Source: Ananas comosus (taxonomy: Eukaryota > Streptophyta > Magnoliopsida > Poales > Bromeliaceae). From it: a DNA stretch of 64,000 nt. The stretch is from NCBI RefSeq assembly GCF_001540865.1, contig NW_017893401.1:23154-87153 (forward strand), written 5' to 3'. Below the pieces are notes generated by a model. It saw only the letters and a list, made by a program, of their open reading frames with translations. It ran no database searches and was not told the DNA's origin. Positions 10,266-20,055 of the stretch are shown here, piece by piece; positions within the stretch are counted from its first letter, which is position 1, and each line of letters starts with the position of its first letter. The translations under genes were made by a program, and so were the position numbers.

Positions 10266-13200
10266 TGTGATGATCTGCGTGCGCGACATATCCGATGTCT
10301 TGCCTGGTGAGATAGACGTTGTCCGGTAAATACTCTGCTCAGTCTAGGTCCCCACCCTCGTTCGCTAAGCATATGACTTCACTCCCGTCCCCCACCCTCG
10401 ACCACTACCCTCACACCCTCTCTCACTATCCGAATCCACCGCACTCCCACCTCACCTCCAACTCAGCCCACGCCACACCCCCATACCCCCCCCTCCACTC
10501 CCCCTCGACCCTCCCCCTCCGACCCGCCCCGCCCTCCCAACGCCACCCCCCAACTACCGCCCTCACCCACACATCAATCCCGACACCGCTCAGCACCATT
10601 CCACCTCCGCCAACCACCCCGAGAGTGTCCGGGAACAAGGCCGAGTCCGCCTCAGCTATTTCCCCTCCCAATATGCTGTTTGATCGTGCAACTTAGCATT
10701 CGAAAAAGCGCGAATACTCACGTCTCTTACCATGTGGCGACATCGAGAGTGCATGTTACTCGTCCTTAATACTATCGCTCGCAAGTCAATCCTTCCTTCG
10801 CCACAGCAATTTTCTCTGCTTCGCTCTTGTACCCGGTGTACAATTTGCTGGTGGCGCTGACCGCCGTAATATACAAAACCAGCGCGAAACAGCTAACTGC
10901 TGCTCTCTGTTCGGTCGCCTTCTTCTGTTTACCCGCGTCTCTACAGGATCCGTCCCCTCCCCTCCCATCCAATTCCTCCCTCCCCCACCGCCCCGCGGTT
11001 TCTAGCTCACATCTCCTCGCCATTTGCCGCCACTCTCTACACCACAGCCCCTACCCCTCGCTACCGGATAACTTCCAAGGGGCTGAGTTGGCTGGGGGCT
11101 CTACCGCTCCTCCAGTCTAGTAATAATTCATCCATCTCGTTCATGTCACCTCTTGCCCATCCTCTCCTATTTACTGTGCGATTGCAGCACTGGCAGAGAT
11201 GATGACTGAGTTTATAGATGTAATGTTTTCAACTCATCTTCTCCTTCTCCTCCTCTCTTCACTCCTTAGGCCGTGAGCCACAGCTTAATCGAGGTTTTGG
11301 GTGCGATTTCTCTCTGCCAGACGTTCCCGCCACCGGCGACGCCACGGTAAACGCCCGCTTCCCTTCGAGCCCGCCTCGCTCTGCCCGGCCACCACAGCTT
11401 TCCGTGCGACGGAACCCCGGCGCCGATTCCATCGGCGCGGGCTCCCTGCATCCAAGTTATCATCACTTGACGTCCCGCGCGTTCGCGGCGTCGAAGTCCC
11501 CCCCTCTCCCTCTCTCTCCATCTACGCCCCATCCCCCCCCCTCCGACACGCCCTCCTCACCCTCTCCTCACCACCACCTGCCATCATGCTTCAAGAGAGA
11601 GTGCCCGGTAGAATCTCCAAGCCTTTCTCACTGCAGCTTCTTTGGCTAGCTTCAGTGGTTACCCTATTCCTACTCGAATGTGATTGCTTTGCCTGAAATC
11701 ACGATCCATCATCCGCCACTCCTTCGTCGTACACTGTATACTCAGATTATTTCTAGCTTCCTCCCACTCGGTTCTCATGCGCCGCTGTTTAGGATGCCTG
11801 CCGAACGTTTCGTTACGAAATCTTTTGGCGTGCTAGAGATTCCGTGACTTCAGAGTACGAGATTCCTGAGCCCACAAGATCGCGATATTTTGGAGTCAGC
11901 GTCTTGCACTATTCAACACCTATGTATTTTTAGGCTGCTGCTCTTTCGCCACGTCCGCAGCATTTTCTGAGTGCAGCCCCCCCCGCACCCGACACCGCCG
12001 TAGTTCCGTAGGTTCCGACGTTCGACTTTCGGTCTATTTCCCTGGCTCGTCGTCTCCTGGTTCGAGGCCGTGTCGCGCCAACCGTACGAGGCAAACGTGG
12101 ACCATATGTCGTCATTCCCGTTGATCTTCTGAGACGAAGCTTCGCAGATACCATTGTTTGCAATTTTTTCACCTCGGAACAAGGTTTAGTGCGCATTCTC
12201 AGGCTCGAATCCACCAGATCTATCTCAAGGCTGGCTGTGAAACCGGGGAGTGATTGTTGGACTTTTGTCTGCCCACGCCCCACCCCAACTCCTAGCTCTC
12301 ACCACCAATACTGTATATTAGCTATGCGGGGTCTGGTCGCGCGAGCGGACTTTGGAGCATCACTCCATGTGATCAGCAGAGTCTTTTGGGCGCGAGGCTT
12401 CGTTTCTGATAGGATATTAGCATTTGGTGGGTTTAGCATCGGTTTCGACTCCTAAAGTCAGTAATTGTCGACATGTATAAATCTGAATTTTGGGGAATCA
12501 TTGTTTGTAGCTCAAATTCAACTCGGGTTATGTGCGTTAGTATGTGAGAATGCAATTTGAGCGATGCTTCTATAATTATTTAATATAATGTGTTGGGACT
12601 TGGAATGAATTAGCGAACGATAACCGCGTATTTGGGATCTGTCATTCGTTTTACCTACCTGATGTTTGCTCATAGGAGCGGTTAAATATGTACTGTCACA
12701 CGTATTGTTGCAGACAGCGTACTCAGTAGTTAGATTGTTTTTACGCTTCGTAGGCTGAGCATTCCGAGGTGTAGTGTTGACAGGGTCGCAATAGCAGCTG
12801 TGTTAGAGCTCCCATGGGCGCGTTCGCCGCCAAGTCGATTTGGCCCTGTTGCCGTTTTGGCGTTTGTCTTGCAGAGGGGCACGTCACCTGTGGGTTTGGT
12901 AGATCAGGTTGACGTATTCAAGTTCCCTAGACCTTGGACATTTTCCAGACCTTTGTCTGAGCTCTAGAAGAGACACGTGCACATCGGCTGGCGTCGCGCC
13001 CGAGTGCACACTGCGGAGGTTAGGCTTTGCTTTCGCCTGTGTTGGCGTCGCTCACAGCCAAGTCTGGTTTGCCTCTCACGGAGCACTCGTCGCTCGCGCT
13101 CCTCCGAGTCCGGGCATAGTCGCCTAACGGACGGCGCGGGGCGAACGAGGCTGTGTTCACAAAGTCCCTAGCACGGGCGGCACACGGGTATGCATACAAG

Positions 13201-13844
13201 TCCATTTGGGTATATGGCATCCGTCCAGCTTATTACTGAGCCATCTTCCATCTCCACTTTGCGGCTCGCTTCGGCGATCCAATTACCGAGAGCCAATAGA
13301 TAGATACGTGTAGGATAATCGTTAGCAGCGAGTCTGTTATCTTCTGCTTTTCTATTCGCTTTCTCCTACTTGCTCCTCCTGGTAGATTTAGTGGGTGACT
13401 GATGGGTGTTTTTGGCGGTGCCCACTGAGGACTACTTGTGTTTACTGTAGTTCTCACGCCCAGTTGTTACCGTTGTTTTTGCAGAGCCACCGGTGCAGGC
13501 TGCTGCTTCTTCCGCTGAGCAGGATCGCGGCAAGGGCGTTGCGAGTTAGAGCCCTACCCGACGTGCCGAGCTAGAGGTGCCCTACTGCAGGTAGATGTTT
13601 TGTTTCGAGTTTATGTATATAGTTGACTTAACTCGCCAGTGCGAGTAGCTCTGTTTTTTGGATCCGAACTATGTATATGAAACTCTGTTTTATTTAGCTT
13701 CAGTTTTCTCTAGCAGCTCTCTACTACTGTTTGTAGTAGTGTTTGATTTACAGGTACAGCTATCGCTTCGTATACAGGGAAAATTCCTTTGTATACGGCG
13801 GATTTGTCGGCGTGCCCGGGGAACGTGTAATCCGGGGCGTGACA
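10266..13844 (-). mobile_element. Probable solo LTR of a Ty3/gypsy element
   Basis: About 3.58 kb with no gag or pol frame, starting TGTGATGATC and ending AATCCGGGGCGTGACA, inserted into a SINE whose intact paralogue is at 15968-16105. Read on the minus strand it begins TGTCACGCCCCGGATTA, resembling the start of plant gypsy (Tekay/Del-like) LTRs, which favours minus orientation. Flanking TATTC/CTATT direct repeats support integration. No second copy of the terminal motif is visible inside, so a single LTR is more likely than a full element. The C-rich stretch 10.38-10.68 kb and GC-rich 10.8-11.6 kb carry open frames on both strands, which I attribute to base composition. Confidence 0.6.
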
Positions 13845-13962
13845 CTATTCGCTTCGTTTATTTCATTTAGAACTAAATTTAGCTGGATATGTGAATCAAC
13901 TAGAATTCGAATTTGAGATCTCGGGTATCAATCACCAAGCCCTTCCCCATACACTAGTGTTA
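13845..13962 (-). mobile_element. SINE fragment, right part, cut by the LTR
   Basis: CTATTCGCTTCG ... AGAATTCGAATTTGAGATCT is the body of the tRNA-derived SINE seen intact at 15968-16105; its tail portion lies left of the LTR in the insertion-rich tract. Confidence 0.65.
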
Positions 13963-13964
13963 GT

Positions 13965-14324
13965 TCACGAACCTCCTAGGTTTCCGGTCAAGCCATGTAA
14001 ACACGAACCTCCAAGCTTGATCGTGATTTCACCGTAACGGTAGTCGATCGCAGTCATGTTGAAAGAACCTGCATGTTGGAGCGCTAGGACGGTGTCGTTG
14101 CCCGAGCACGTGAGCTCCATTCCAGGAGCACCGCAGAACGAAGGGCTCGAGTCGAGCCGGTACGGAAATCTGATATCTGGGCCGCCTTCTGCACACCGCG
14201 AAGCCGGGCATTTCTCGAAGAAATCGTCATCTGCATCATTTCCTGAGACAGTTATGTTTCTCCCTGCAGCAGGGAGAAACAGAGCTAACAGAATAGCAAC
14301 AAGCCTAGGAGGCACTGCAAATCT
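13965..14324 (-). pseudogene. LRK-B-like ectodomain fragment, copy 1 (GUB_WAK N-terminus only)
   Basis: About 115 codons match the first part of LRK-B: leader (PPRLVAILLALFLPAAG), the ..FFEKCPASRCAEGGPDIRFP cysteine region and ..YRYGEITIKLGGSCLHGLTG. The homology stops abruptly after CLHGLTG, where LRK-B continues QPESVNL and this copy runs NLGGS-stop. The LRK-B start ATG is GTG here (14313-14315), so no natural start is present, and there is no membrane segment or kinase. Clearly a truncated pseudogene next to a SINE, duplicated at 16120-16479. Confidence 0.88.
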
Positions 14325-14776
14325 GTGATGCAGAGAGCCTCCGAGGGAATTAGATGCTTGTTCCAACTAAATTAGTCAATTATTGACTACATTATTGGGA
14401 CATAGATGTATACGAGACACGGAACACGATATGATCGGATATGATAATTAACTCGGCATCGTTGACAAAATTTAGGACATAAACACGATGAGGTCAATAA
14501 TAAAATAATTTTTTAATGTAATATTATATATATATTGTGTACAAAATATTACAATATTTTCAAATTAGTAAATAAATTCTAATTCTATACCCCACAAAGT
14601 TGGTGCATAAATTCATTACCTGCTCTGCGTTTATAAGTAGGTTGCATTCGCTACACACATCACAACAACATTTTTGAACCTCATATGATATTAAAAACAT
14701 TATACACAAAAAATTATAAAATTTTGAATGATGAATTTTGTTTATATGGAACAACGGTTATTTTAACGCTATAGAT
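14325..14776. other. Upstream flank of the ectodomain pseudogene
   Basis: The proximal part (CCAACTAAATTAGTCAATTA) is shared with the region immediately upstream of LRK-B at 28890-28910, so it is a decayed promoter region. The distal AT-rich part has no recognised content. Confidence 0.5.
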
Positions 14777-15270
14777 TCTTTTTTCTTTTTTTTTTTGATT
14801 AACCAAGGATTTACCCTATTTGAAAAGGAGCTACAGGGGGAGGAAGGCAAGAACCTTGCACTGCATAACGCAAGGGTTCAGTGCACTGGTAATCAGAAAA
14901 AGGAAGTAAAACAAGAATTGCTACTAGTGTAATAACCCAACGAGATTTCTTAGCTCTTCCAAACAGACAACCAGAGCTTAACTAAGTTAGCAATAATCTT
15001 TCCCAAATCTCCGAGCGAAGAGCGTTTGGAGGTAAAGATTCTGGCATTCCTCTCTTTCCATAACTCCCAGCATGCTGCCACAAAAACAAGATCAAACGAA
15101 GCTTTTGAGTTTCTCGGTAGCAACGGTCTGCAGCGAGACCATCTAATGGCGACCTCCCCATCAGTTGTTTCCAGCAAGTCAGCTATGGTCGGGTGATGGT
15201 GAAGAAGCATCCTCCATAGGGCGCTCGAGAAGTTGCATCGAAACAGGAGATGTTCAAGAGTTTCCTCGTT
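14777..15270 (-). mobile_element. LINE 3' fragment, copy 1 (zf-RVT region)
   Basis: The minus-strand frame at 14950-15265 reads ..ETLEHLLFRCNFSSALW.. and ..AACWELWKERNARIF.., the zinc-binding tail found at the C-terminus of plant non-LTR retrotransposon reverse transcriptases. The element ends in a T run on the plus strand (about 14777-14797), the poly-A tail of a minus-strand insertion. It is 5'-truncated with no RT catalytic core. Confidence 0.8.
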
Positions 15271-15345
15271 ATTTTTTTTTTGAGAAAAAGGTAGCACGCT
15301 ACTTGCTTCATTCATTCAGAATATGAACTTAACTATATAGGTGAG
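15271..15345 (-). mobile_element. Second retroelement tail abutting the LINE
   Basis: TTTTTTTTGAGAAAAAGGTAGCACGCTAC on the plus strand begins with a short poly-T and carries the GTAGCACGCTAC module found at the 3' ends of the local SINEs. It joins the LINE coding fragment directly at the T run. Confidence 0.5.
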
Positions 15346-15661
15346 GCAATAAGGCCTCTAAAGAGATGAAAAGTCGGACAAAGACGAAAAAAAAAAATAA
15401 AAATAAAAATAAAAATAACTAAAATATAGCGTGGAGATTGATAAAATACATAATATAATGGTATTTCTGAAAAAAAAAAAAGTAGTATAATATTGCCAAT
15501 AAAAATAATACTAAAGTATATATAGTATAGTATAGTCTAATTAAACCTCTAATAGTATTTAATAAACTTCGAACTCTAGTTCCTAGGTCCTATGCTCTTT
15601 GTGTTTTTTTTTTGTTATTGTTGTTGTTGTTGTTGTTTTTCTTTTTTTTTTTCTTTTTTCT
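15346..15661. repeat. A-rich junction and flank shared with 18670-18880
   Basis: The (AAAAT)n tract at about 15389-15418 is followed by AAAATATAGCGTGGAGATTG, identical to 18672 onward. The flank continues CCTCTAATAGTATTTAATAA, matching the insertion-rich copy at 9660. This is the crossover point of the tandem duplication. Confidence 0.7.
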
Positions 15662-15815
15662 TTTTTTTTGAGAGAGAGGTAACACGCTACCCGTTTCGTT
15701 TATTTCATTTAGAAATAAACTTAGCTGGAAATGTGAATCAACTAGGATTCGAACTTAGGTCTCGGATACCAACCACCAAGTCCTTTGCCACTTGCTCTAA
15801 GGACGGTCGGTATGT
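15662..15815 (-). mobile_element. tRNA-derived SINE
   Basis: Reads on the minus strand as GAGCAAGTGGCAAAGGACTT ... AAGTTCGAATCCTAG ... ATAAACGAAACGGGTAGCG ... poly-A. The A-box-like AGCAAGTGG and B-box-like GTTCGAATCC mark a Pol III promoter. Other copies are at 15968-16105, 55375-55530, 60799-60947, 61001-61145 and 61741-61885. Confidence 0.75.
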
Positions 15816-15967
15816 AGTCCACATTTCAACCGCTATATTTGGAGCCTTACTTACCTGGTGACAATTTTCTGCAGATTAATCGAACACGCTAGTTTGATTG
15901 ATGCCAGAGGGGTCCTCACCAAGTCAAGTCGGAGGTCAATTCTATCTCCTTCCCCGTGCACTAGTGT
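15816..15967. repeat. Inverted copy of the LRK-A upstream flank
   Basis: Reverse complement of about 24005-24155 (GTAGTCCACATTTCAA, GGAGCCTTACTTACCT, CACTAGTGT). No gene. Confidence 0.6.
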
Positions 15968-16105
15968 TTTTTTTTTTTTTTTGAGAGATAGGTAGCACGC
16001 TATTCGCTTCGTTTATTTCATTTAGAACTAAATTTAGCTGGATATGTGAATCAACTAGAATTCGAATTTGAGATCTCGGGTATCAGTCACCAAGCCCTTC
16101 CCCAT
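15968..16105 (-). mobile_element. tRNA-derived SINE with intact LTR target site
   Basis: A poly-T run at about 15968-15981, then GAGAGATAGGTAGCACGCTATTCGCTTCG and the conserved body ending near the truncated ectodomain. The uninterrupted CTATTC at 16000-16005 is the pre-insertion site of the LTR at 10266-13844. Confidence 0.7.
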
Positions 16106-16119
16106 ACACTAGTGTTAGT

Positions 16120-16479
16120 TCACGAACCTCCTAGGTTTCCGGTCAAGCCATGTAAACACGAACCTCCAAGCTTGATCGTGATTTCACCGTAACGGTAGTC
16201 GATCGCAGTCATGTTGAAAGAACCTGCATGTGGGAGCGCTAGGACGGTGTCGTTGCCCGAGCACGTGAGCTCCATTCCAGGAGCACCGCAGAACGAAGGG
16301 CTCGAGTCGAGCCGGTACGGAAATCTGATATCTGGGCCGCCTTCTGCACACCGCGAAGCCGGGCATTTCTCGAAGAAATCGTCATCTGCATCATTTCCTG
16401 AGACAGTTATGTTTCTCCCTGCAGCAGGGAGAAACAGAGCTAACAGAATAGCAACAAGCCTAGGAGGCACTGCAAATCT
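16120..16479 (-). pseudogene. LRK-B-like ectodomain fragment, copy 2
   Basis: Same truncated GUB_WAK-type ectodomain as 13965-14324, with a near-identical peptide (one visible difference, LALPHAG here against LALQHAG in copy 1; LRK-B has LALPHTG). The start ATG is GTG here too, and the reading frame leaves homology at the same CLHGLTG/NLGGS point. The proline agreement with LRK-B suggests this copy is the less changed of the two. Not expected to make a functional protein. Confidence 0.88.
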
Positions 16480-16933
16480 GTGATGCAGAGAGCCTCCGAG
16501 GGAATTAGATGCTTGTTCCAACTAAATTAGTCAATTATTGACTACATTATTGGGACATAGATGTATACGAGACACGGAACACGATATGATCGGATATGAT
16601 AATTAACTCGGCATCGTTGACAAAATTTAGGACATAAACACGATGAGGTCAATAATAAAATAATTTTTTAATGTAATATTATATATATATTGTGTACAAA
16701 ATATTACAATATTTTCAAATTAGTAAATAAATTCTAATTCTATACCCCACAAAGTTGGTGCATAAATTCATTACCTGCTCTGCGTTTATAAGTAGGTTGC
16801 ATTCGCTACACACATCACAACAACATTTTTGAACCTCATATGATATTAAAAACATTATACACAAAAAATTATAAAATTTTGAATGATGAATTTTGTTTAT
16901 ATGGAACAACGGTTATTTTAACGCTATAGATTC
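16480..16933. other. Upstream flank of pseudogene copy 2
   Basis: Duplicate of 14325-14776; no gene or regulatory element is recognised. Confidence 0.5.
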
Positions 16934-17426
16934 TTTTTTCTTTTTTTTTTTTGATTAACCAAGGATTTACCCTATTTGAAAAGGAGCTACAGGGGGAGGA
17001 AGGCAAGAACCTTGCACTGCATAACGCAAGGGTTCAGTGCACTGGTAATCAGAAAAAGGAAGTAAAACAAGAATTGCTACTAGTGTAATAACCCAACGAG
17101 ATTTCTTAGCTCTTCCAAACAGACAACCAGAGCTTAACTAAGTTAGCAATAATCTTTCCCAAATCTCCGAGCGAAGAGCGTTTGGAGGTAAAGATTCTGG
17201 CATTCCTCTCTTTCCATAACTCCCAGCATGCTGCCACAAAAACAAGATCAAACGAAGCTTTTGAGTTTCTCGGTAGCAACGGTCTGCAGCGAGACCATCT
17301 AATGGCGACCTCCCCATCAGTTGTTTCCAGCAAGTCAGCTATGGTCGGGTGATGGTGAAGAAGCATCCTCCATAGGGCGCTCGAGAAGTTGCATCGAAAC
17401 AGGAGATGTTCAAGAGTTTCCTCGTT
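16934..17426 (-). mobile_element. LINE 3' fragment, copy 2 (zf-RVT region)
   Basis: Same frame as 14950-15265 (..LEHLLFRCNFSSALW..), now at 17106-17421. The T run at about 16944 is one base longer than in copy 1. Confidence 0.8.
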
Positions 17427-17574
17427 ATTTTTTTTTTGAGAAAAAGGTAGCACGCTACTTGCTTCATTCATTCAGAATATGAACTTAACTATATAGGTGA
17501 GGCAATAAGGCCTCTAAAGAGATGAAAAGTCGGACAAAGACGAAAAAAAAAAATAAAAATAAAAATAAAAATAA

Positions 17575-18001
17575 AAATAAAAATAATAAAAATAAAAATA
17601 TTAATAATAAAAAAAAATCATTGTTTCTCCATAGGGCGAAAATTTTTCCATAGGAACGTCAAGTATTTAACCTTATAGCAACCACGGATTAGATCAGTCT
17701 GATTCCTCCAAAAAAATTTTCCTCGTTATTGTAACACAATACACATAGACGGACCCTGCCATCCGGGCTGTGCTAATATCTCGGCTGTCAATTAACATCT
17801 AAGTAAAGATTTTCCTCTCTGTGTTTTTTTTAAAAAAAAAAAATCTCCGGGTGTGCAGCAGACACGCAAGTTCTTGTCTGGCAACTTGATTCGGTAAAAC
17901 ATGGCTGCGGGTGTGCAGCGGATACGGGTCCTTCTTGACTGGCTAGTTGATTTGGTAAAACAAGGCTGCCATCGACTATGTCACAAGGGTCTCCATTACG
18001 C

Positions 18002-18064
<63 letters not shown>

Positions 18065-18929
18065 CGCTGTACTATACTGTACTTAATTATACTGTACAGT
18101 ATAGTAAGGAAAAATAATTTTTTATTACTCACTTAATTACGCTGTACTATACTGTACTTTACAAATTTTGTTCACCTTATATATTATACATACTTTTTTT
18201 TATTTTCTCAAAGGCACCATTCAACGATCCCTTTTTTTCTTCCAATCCCCACTTTAAGGACTATTTGGTTCCTCAAAAAAAGTATGGAAACGAGCTTTCA
18301 AGAAAATAAAAAAGTTTCATGCAAAACTCTTTTCTAAGTTTTCACTCGTTTGGTTTGAAGAAATATAAGCATTTTTTTTTAAATAATTCTATTTTTTATA
18401 GAAAACTAGCATTTTTATTTTTTAAATTTTTTAGGAAAACAAAAACACCAAGTTTTCATAAAATATGAAATTTATTTTTCATAAAAGCTTGTTTTCCTTA
18501 TAACCAAACGGACAGTCCGAAATAAATTTATAATTTTATGTGAAAGATGTTAAATATACTAGTTAAAAGTGGTAGAGCATTTATTCAATTTATTTTGGCA
18601 TAAAAATTTAAAAATAATAATAATAAATTAAAATAACTTGATAGAAATAATAAGTAGTATAATAAAAATAAAAATAAATCTAAAATATAGCGTGGAGATT
18701 GATAAAATACATAATATAATGGTATTTCTGAAAAAAAAAAGTTTAGTATTAATGATTCCAATAAAATAATATAAGCAGTATTATATAGTATAGTATAGTC
18801 TAATTAAAACCTCTTCAATATTATTTAATAAACTGGACTCTAGATCCTGTGCTCTCTGTTTTTTTTTTTTTTTTGTTATTGTTATTGTTGTTGTTGTTTT
18901 TATTTTTTATTTTAAATTTTTGGATGTGG
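17575..18929. other. Upstream flank of the lost ectodomain gene; template of the 8.2-9.8 kb copy
   Basis: Contains CTGGCAACTTGATTCGGTAA and GGCTGCGGGTGTGC modules, also found upstream of LRK-B near 29190-29240, so it is probably ancestral promoter-distal sequence. The (TA)n microsatellite lies inside. The stretch 18640-18740 resembles intron 1 of LRK-A (about 22490-22570). No gene is supported. Confidence 0.5.
18004..18062. repeat. (TA)n microsatellite
   Basis: About 59 bp of uninterrupted TA dinucleotides. Frames rich in Ile-Tyr on both strands are artefacts of this repeat. Confidence 0.95.
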
Positions 18930-19485
18930 AGATCAGTTTGAGGACTACTGAATGCAATTGGGAATGATTAGTAGAATAATGCTAATTAAGATGGAGTTCA
19001 ACCTTAATCAATGGGGAGTATAAAAGAAGAAGGGCTGCTCCCTCCTTCCCTCTCTCTCTCTCTCTCTCTCTCTCACATTTTCTTCTTTCTCTATTTTTTT
19101 TTTTTTTCTATTTCCTCTATTTCTTTTCTTAGAAACAGAGAGTTTTCTAGAGAAAGCTCGAAGCCCCCACTGACTTTATTAATTTAATTGAACCAAACTT
19201 GTGGGCCTATGAATAGGTGTGAGGTCCCCATACCAAGATAATTTGTGGAGAAGTAGTTAGTGTAGAGAATAAGGGAGTAGTGGAGAGATAGCTTAGTGTG
19301 TTAGTGTGTGGTGGGTTTGTGTGTGAGCTTTTTTGGTCTGTGAGTATAAATGTGCGAGTCCACTACAAAGTAAGTGCTGTGCGTGAAAGACTGGTAAAAA
19401 TATATATTTTTGTATCAATAAAAATTTTGTAGTTATTTTTGGTATACCGATTCTCTACATTAGCCACCAAACAAACGAAAGAAGT
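18930..19485 (+). mobile_element. Copia 3' end and LTR remnant downstream of LRK-A
   Basis: Aligned with 33510-33995 downstream of LRK-C: CAGTTTGAGGACTACTGAA (C-terminal RNase H region), then GGGAGTATAAAAGAAGAAGG, a (CT)n run at 19052-19074, TTTTCTAGAGAAAGCTC, GTGAGGTCCCCA and AATAAAA near 19420. It is the 3' end of a Copia polyprotein followed by an LTR. Because it occupies the same place next to two paralogous kinases it predates their duplication. Confidence 0.65.
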
Positions 19486-20055
19486 TTTCTATGATTTTCT
19501 AATTAGTTTTCTATATTTTTTTTTTTTCGAGGTCCTCCAAATCCAAAAGGAAAGATAAAGAGAAATATGAAATTAATTAAATTAACAATAAAAAATTATA
19601 AATAAAGACATCCTAACTGTTTGTGTATTAATTTATCTTTATTTATTTTTCCTTTCTGCTTCAATAAGTATGTTCTATTAATAGCAGCTAAAAAGATTGG
19701 TGTGCCTTATCAAAGCATAACTCTAATTTGTGCATGTGGTATACATACCTCGATTCAAAAATATTTATCTTGCATTTAGTTTATTAATTATCATGTTTGG
19801 TAGACTAATTAGCAAATGACAGAATAGACCAATTTGCTACACTCGTAGAAGTTCAAGAAGCATTAAACAAAGAGAAAAGGTCTTCAAGCAAAAACCTCAT
19901 GAAGATTTCGGAGGGCTAACACTGCACTTTAATATAAGTCCCATTCATACATGCAACTATAGATAGATGATATATAGATAATCCTCAAGTTACTAGCCAT
20001 GAAATGCTTTGAAAATCATTGGCATATAACTGAGTTGCTCCACGCAACAGCAAAC
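19486..20055 (-). other. 3' flank of LRK-A
   Basis: Shared with 34020-34794 downstream of LRK-C and with 2820-3080. It probably includes the LRK-A 3' UTR (about 19860-20055). No separate gene. Confidence 0.5.

Larger units (their letters stand above)
13845..15418. repeat. Tandem duplication unit 1 (pseudogene + LINE)
   Basis: Nearly identical to 16000-17574: the offset is 2155 bp at the left end and 2156 bp past a one-base difference in a T run near 14790/16944. The right border falls in an (AAAAAT)n tract, where this copy switches to sequence matching 18670 onward. Confidence 0.9.
16000..17574. repeat. Tandem duplication unit 2 (pseudogene + LINE)
   Basis: Nearly identical to 13845-15418, including the pseudogene, its flank and the LINE. 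Its right border is again the (AAAAAT)n tract, after which this copy continues into unique flank at 17600-18880. Confidence 0.9.

Noticed and set aside
10319..11696. Open frames on both strands in a Pro/Ser/Arg-rich, GC-rich stretch
   Set aside because: They arise from C-rich composition inside the probable LTR, overlap on opposite strands, and show no domain or splice pattern.
17830..18132. Ile-Tyr-rich frames over 18 kb (also 6.78, 32.2, 47.9 and 63.4 kb)
   Set aside because: Produced by (TA)n microsatellites; identical logic on both strands.
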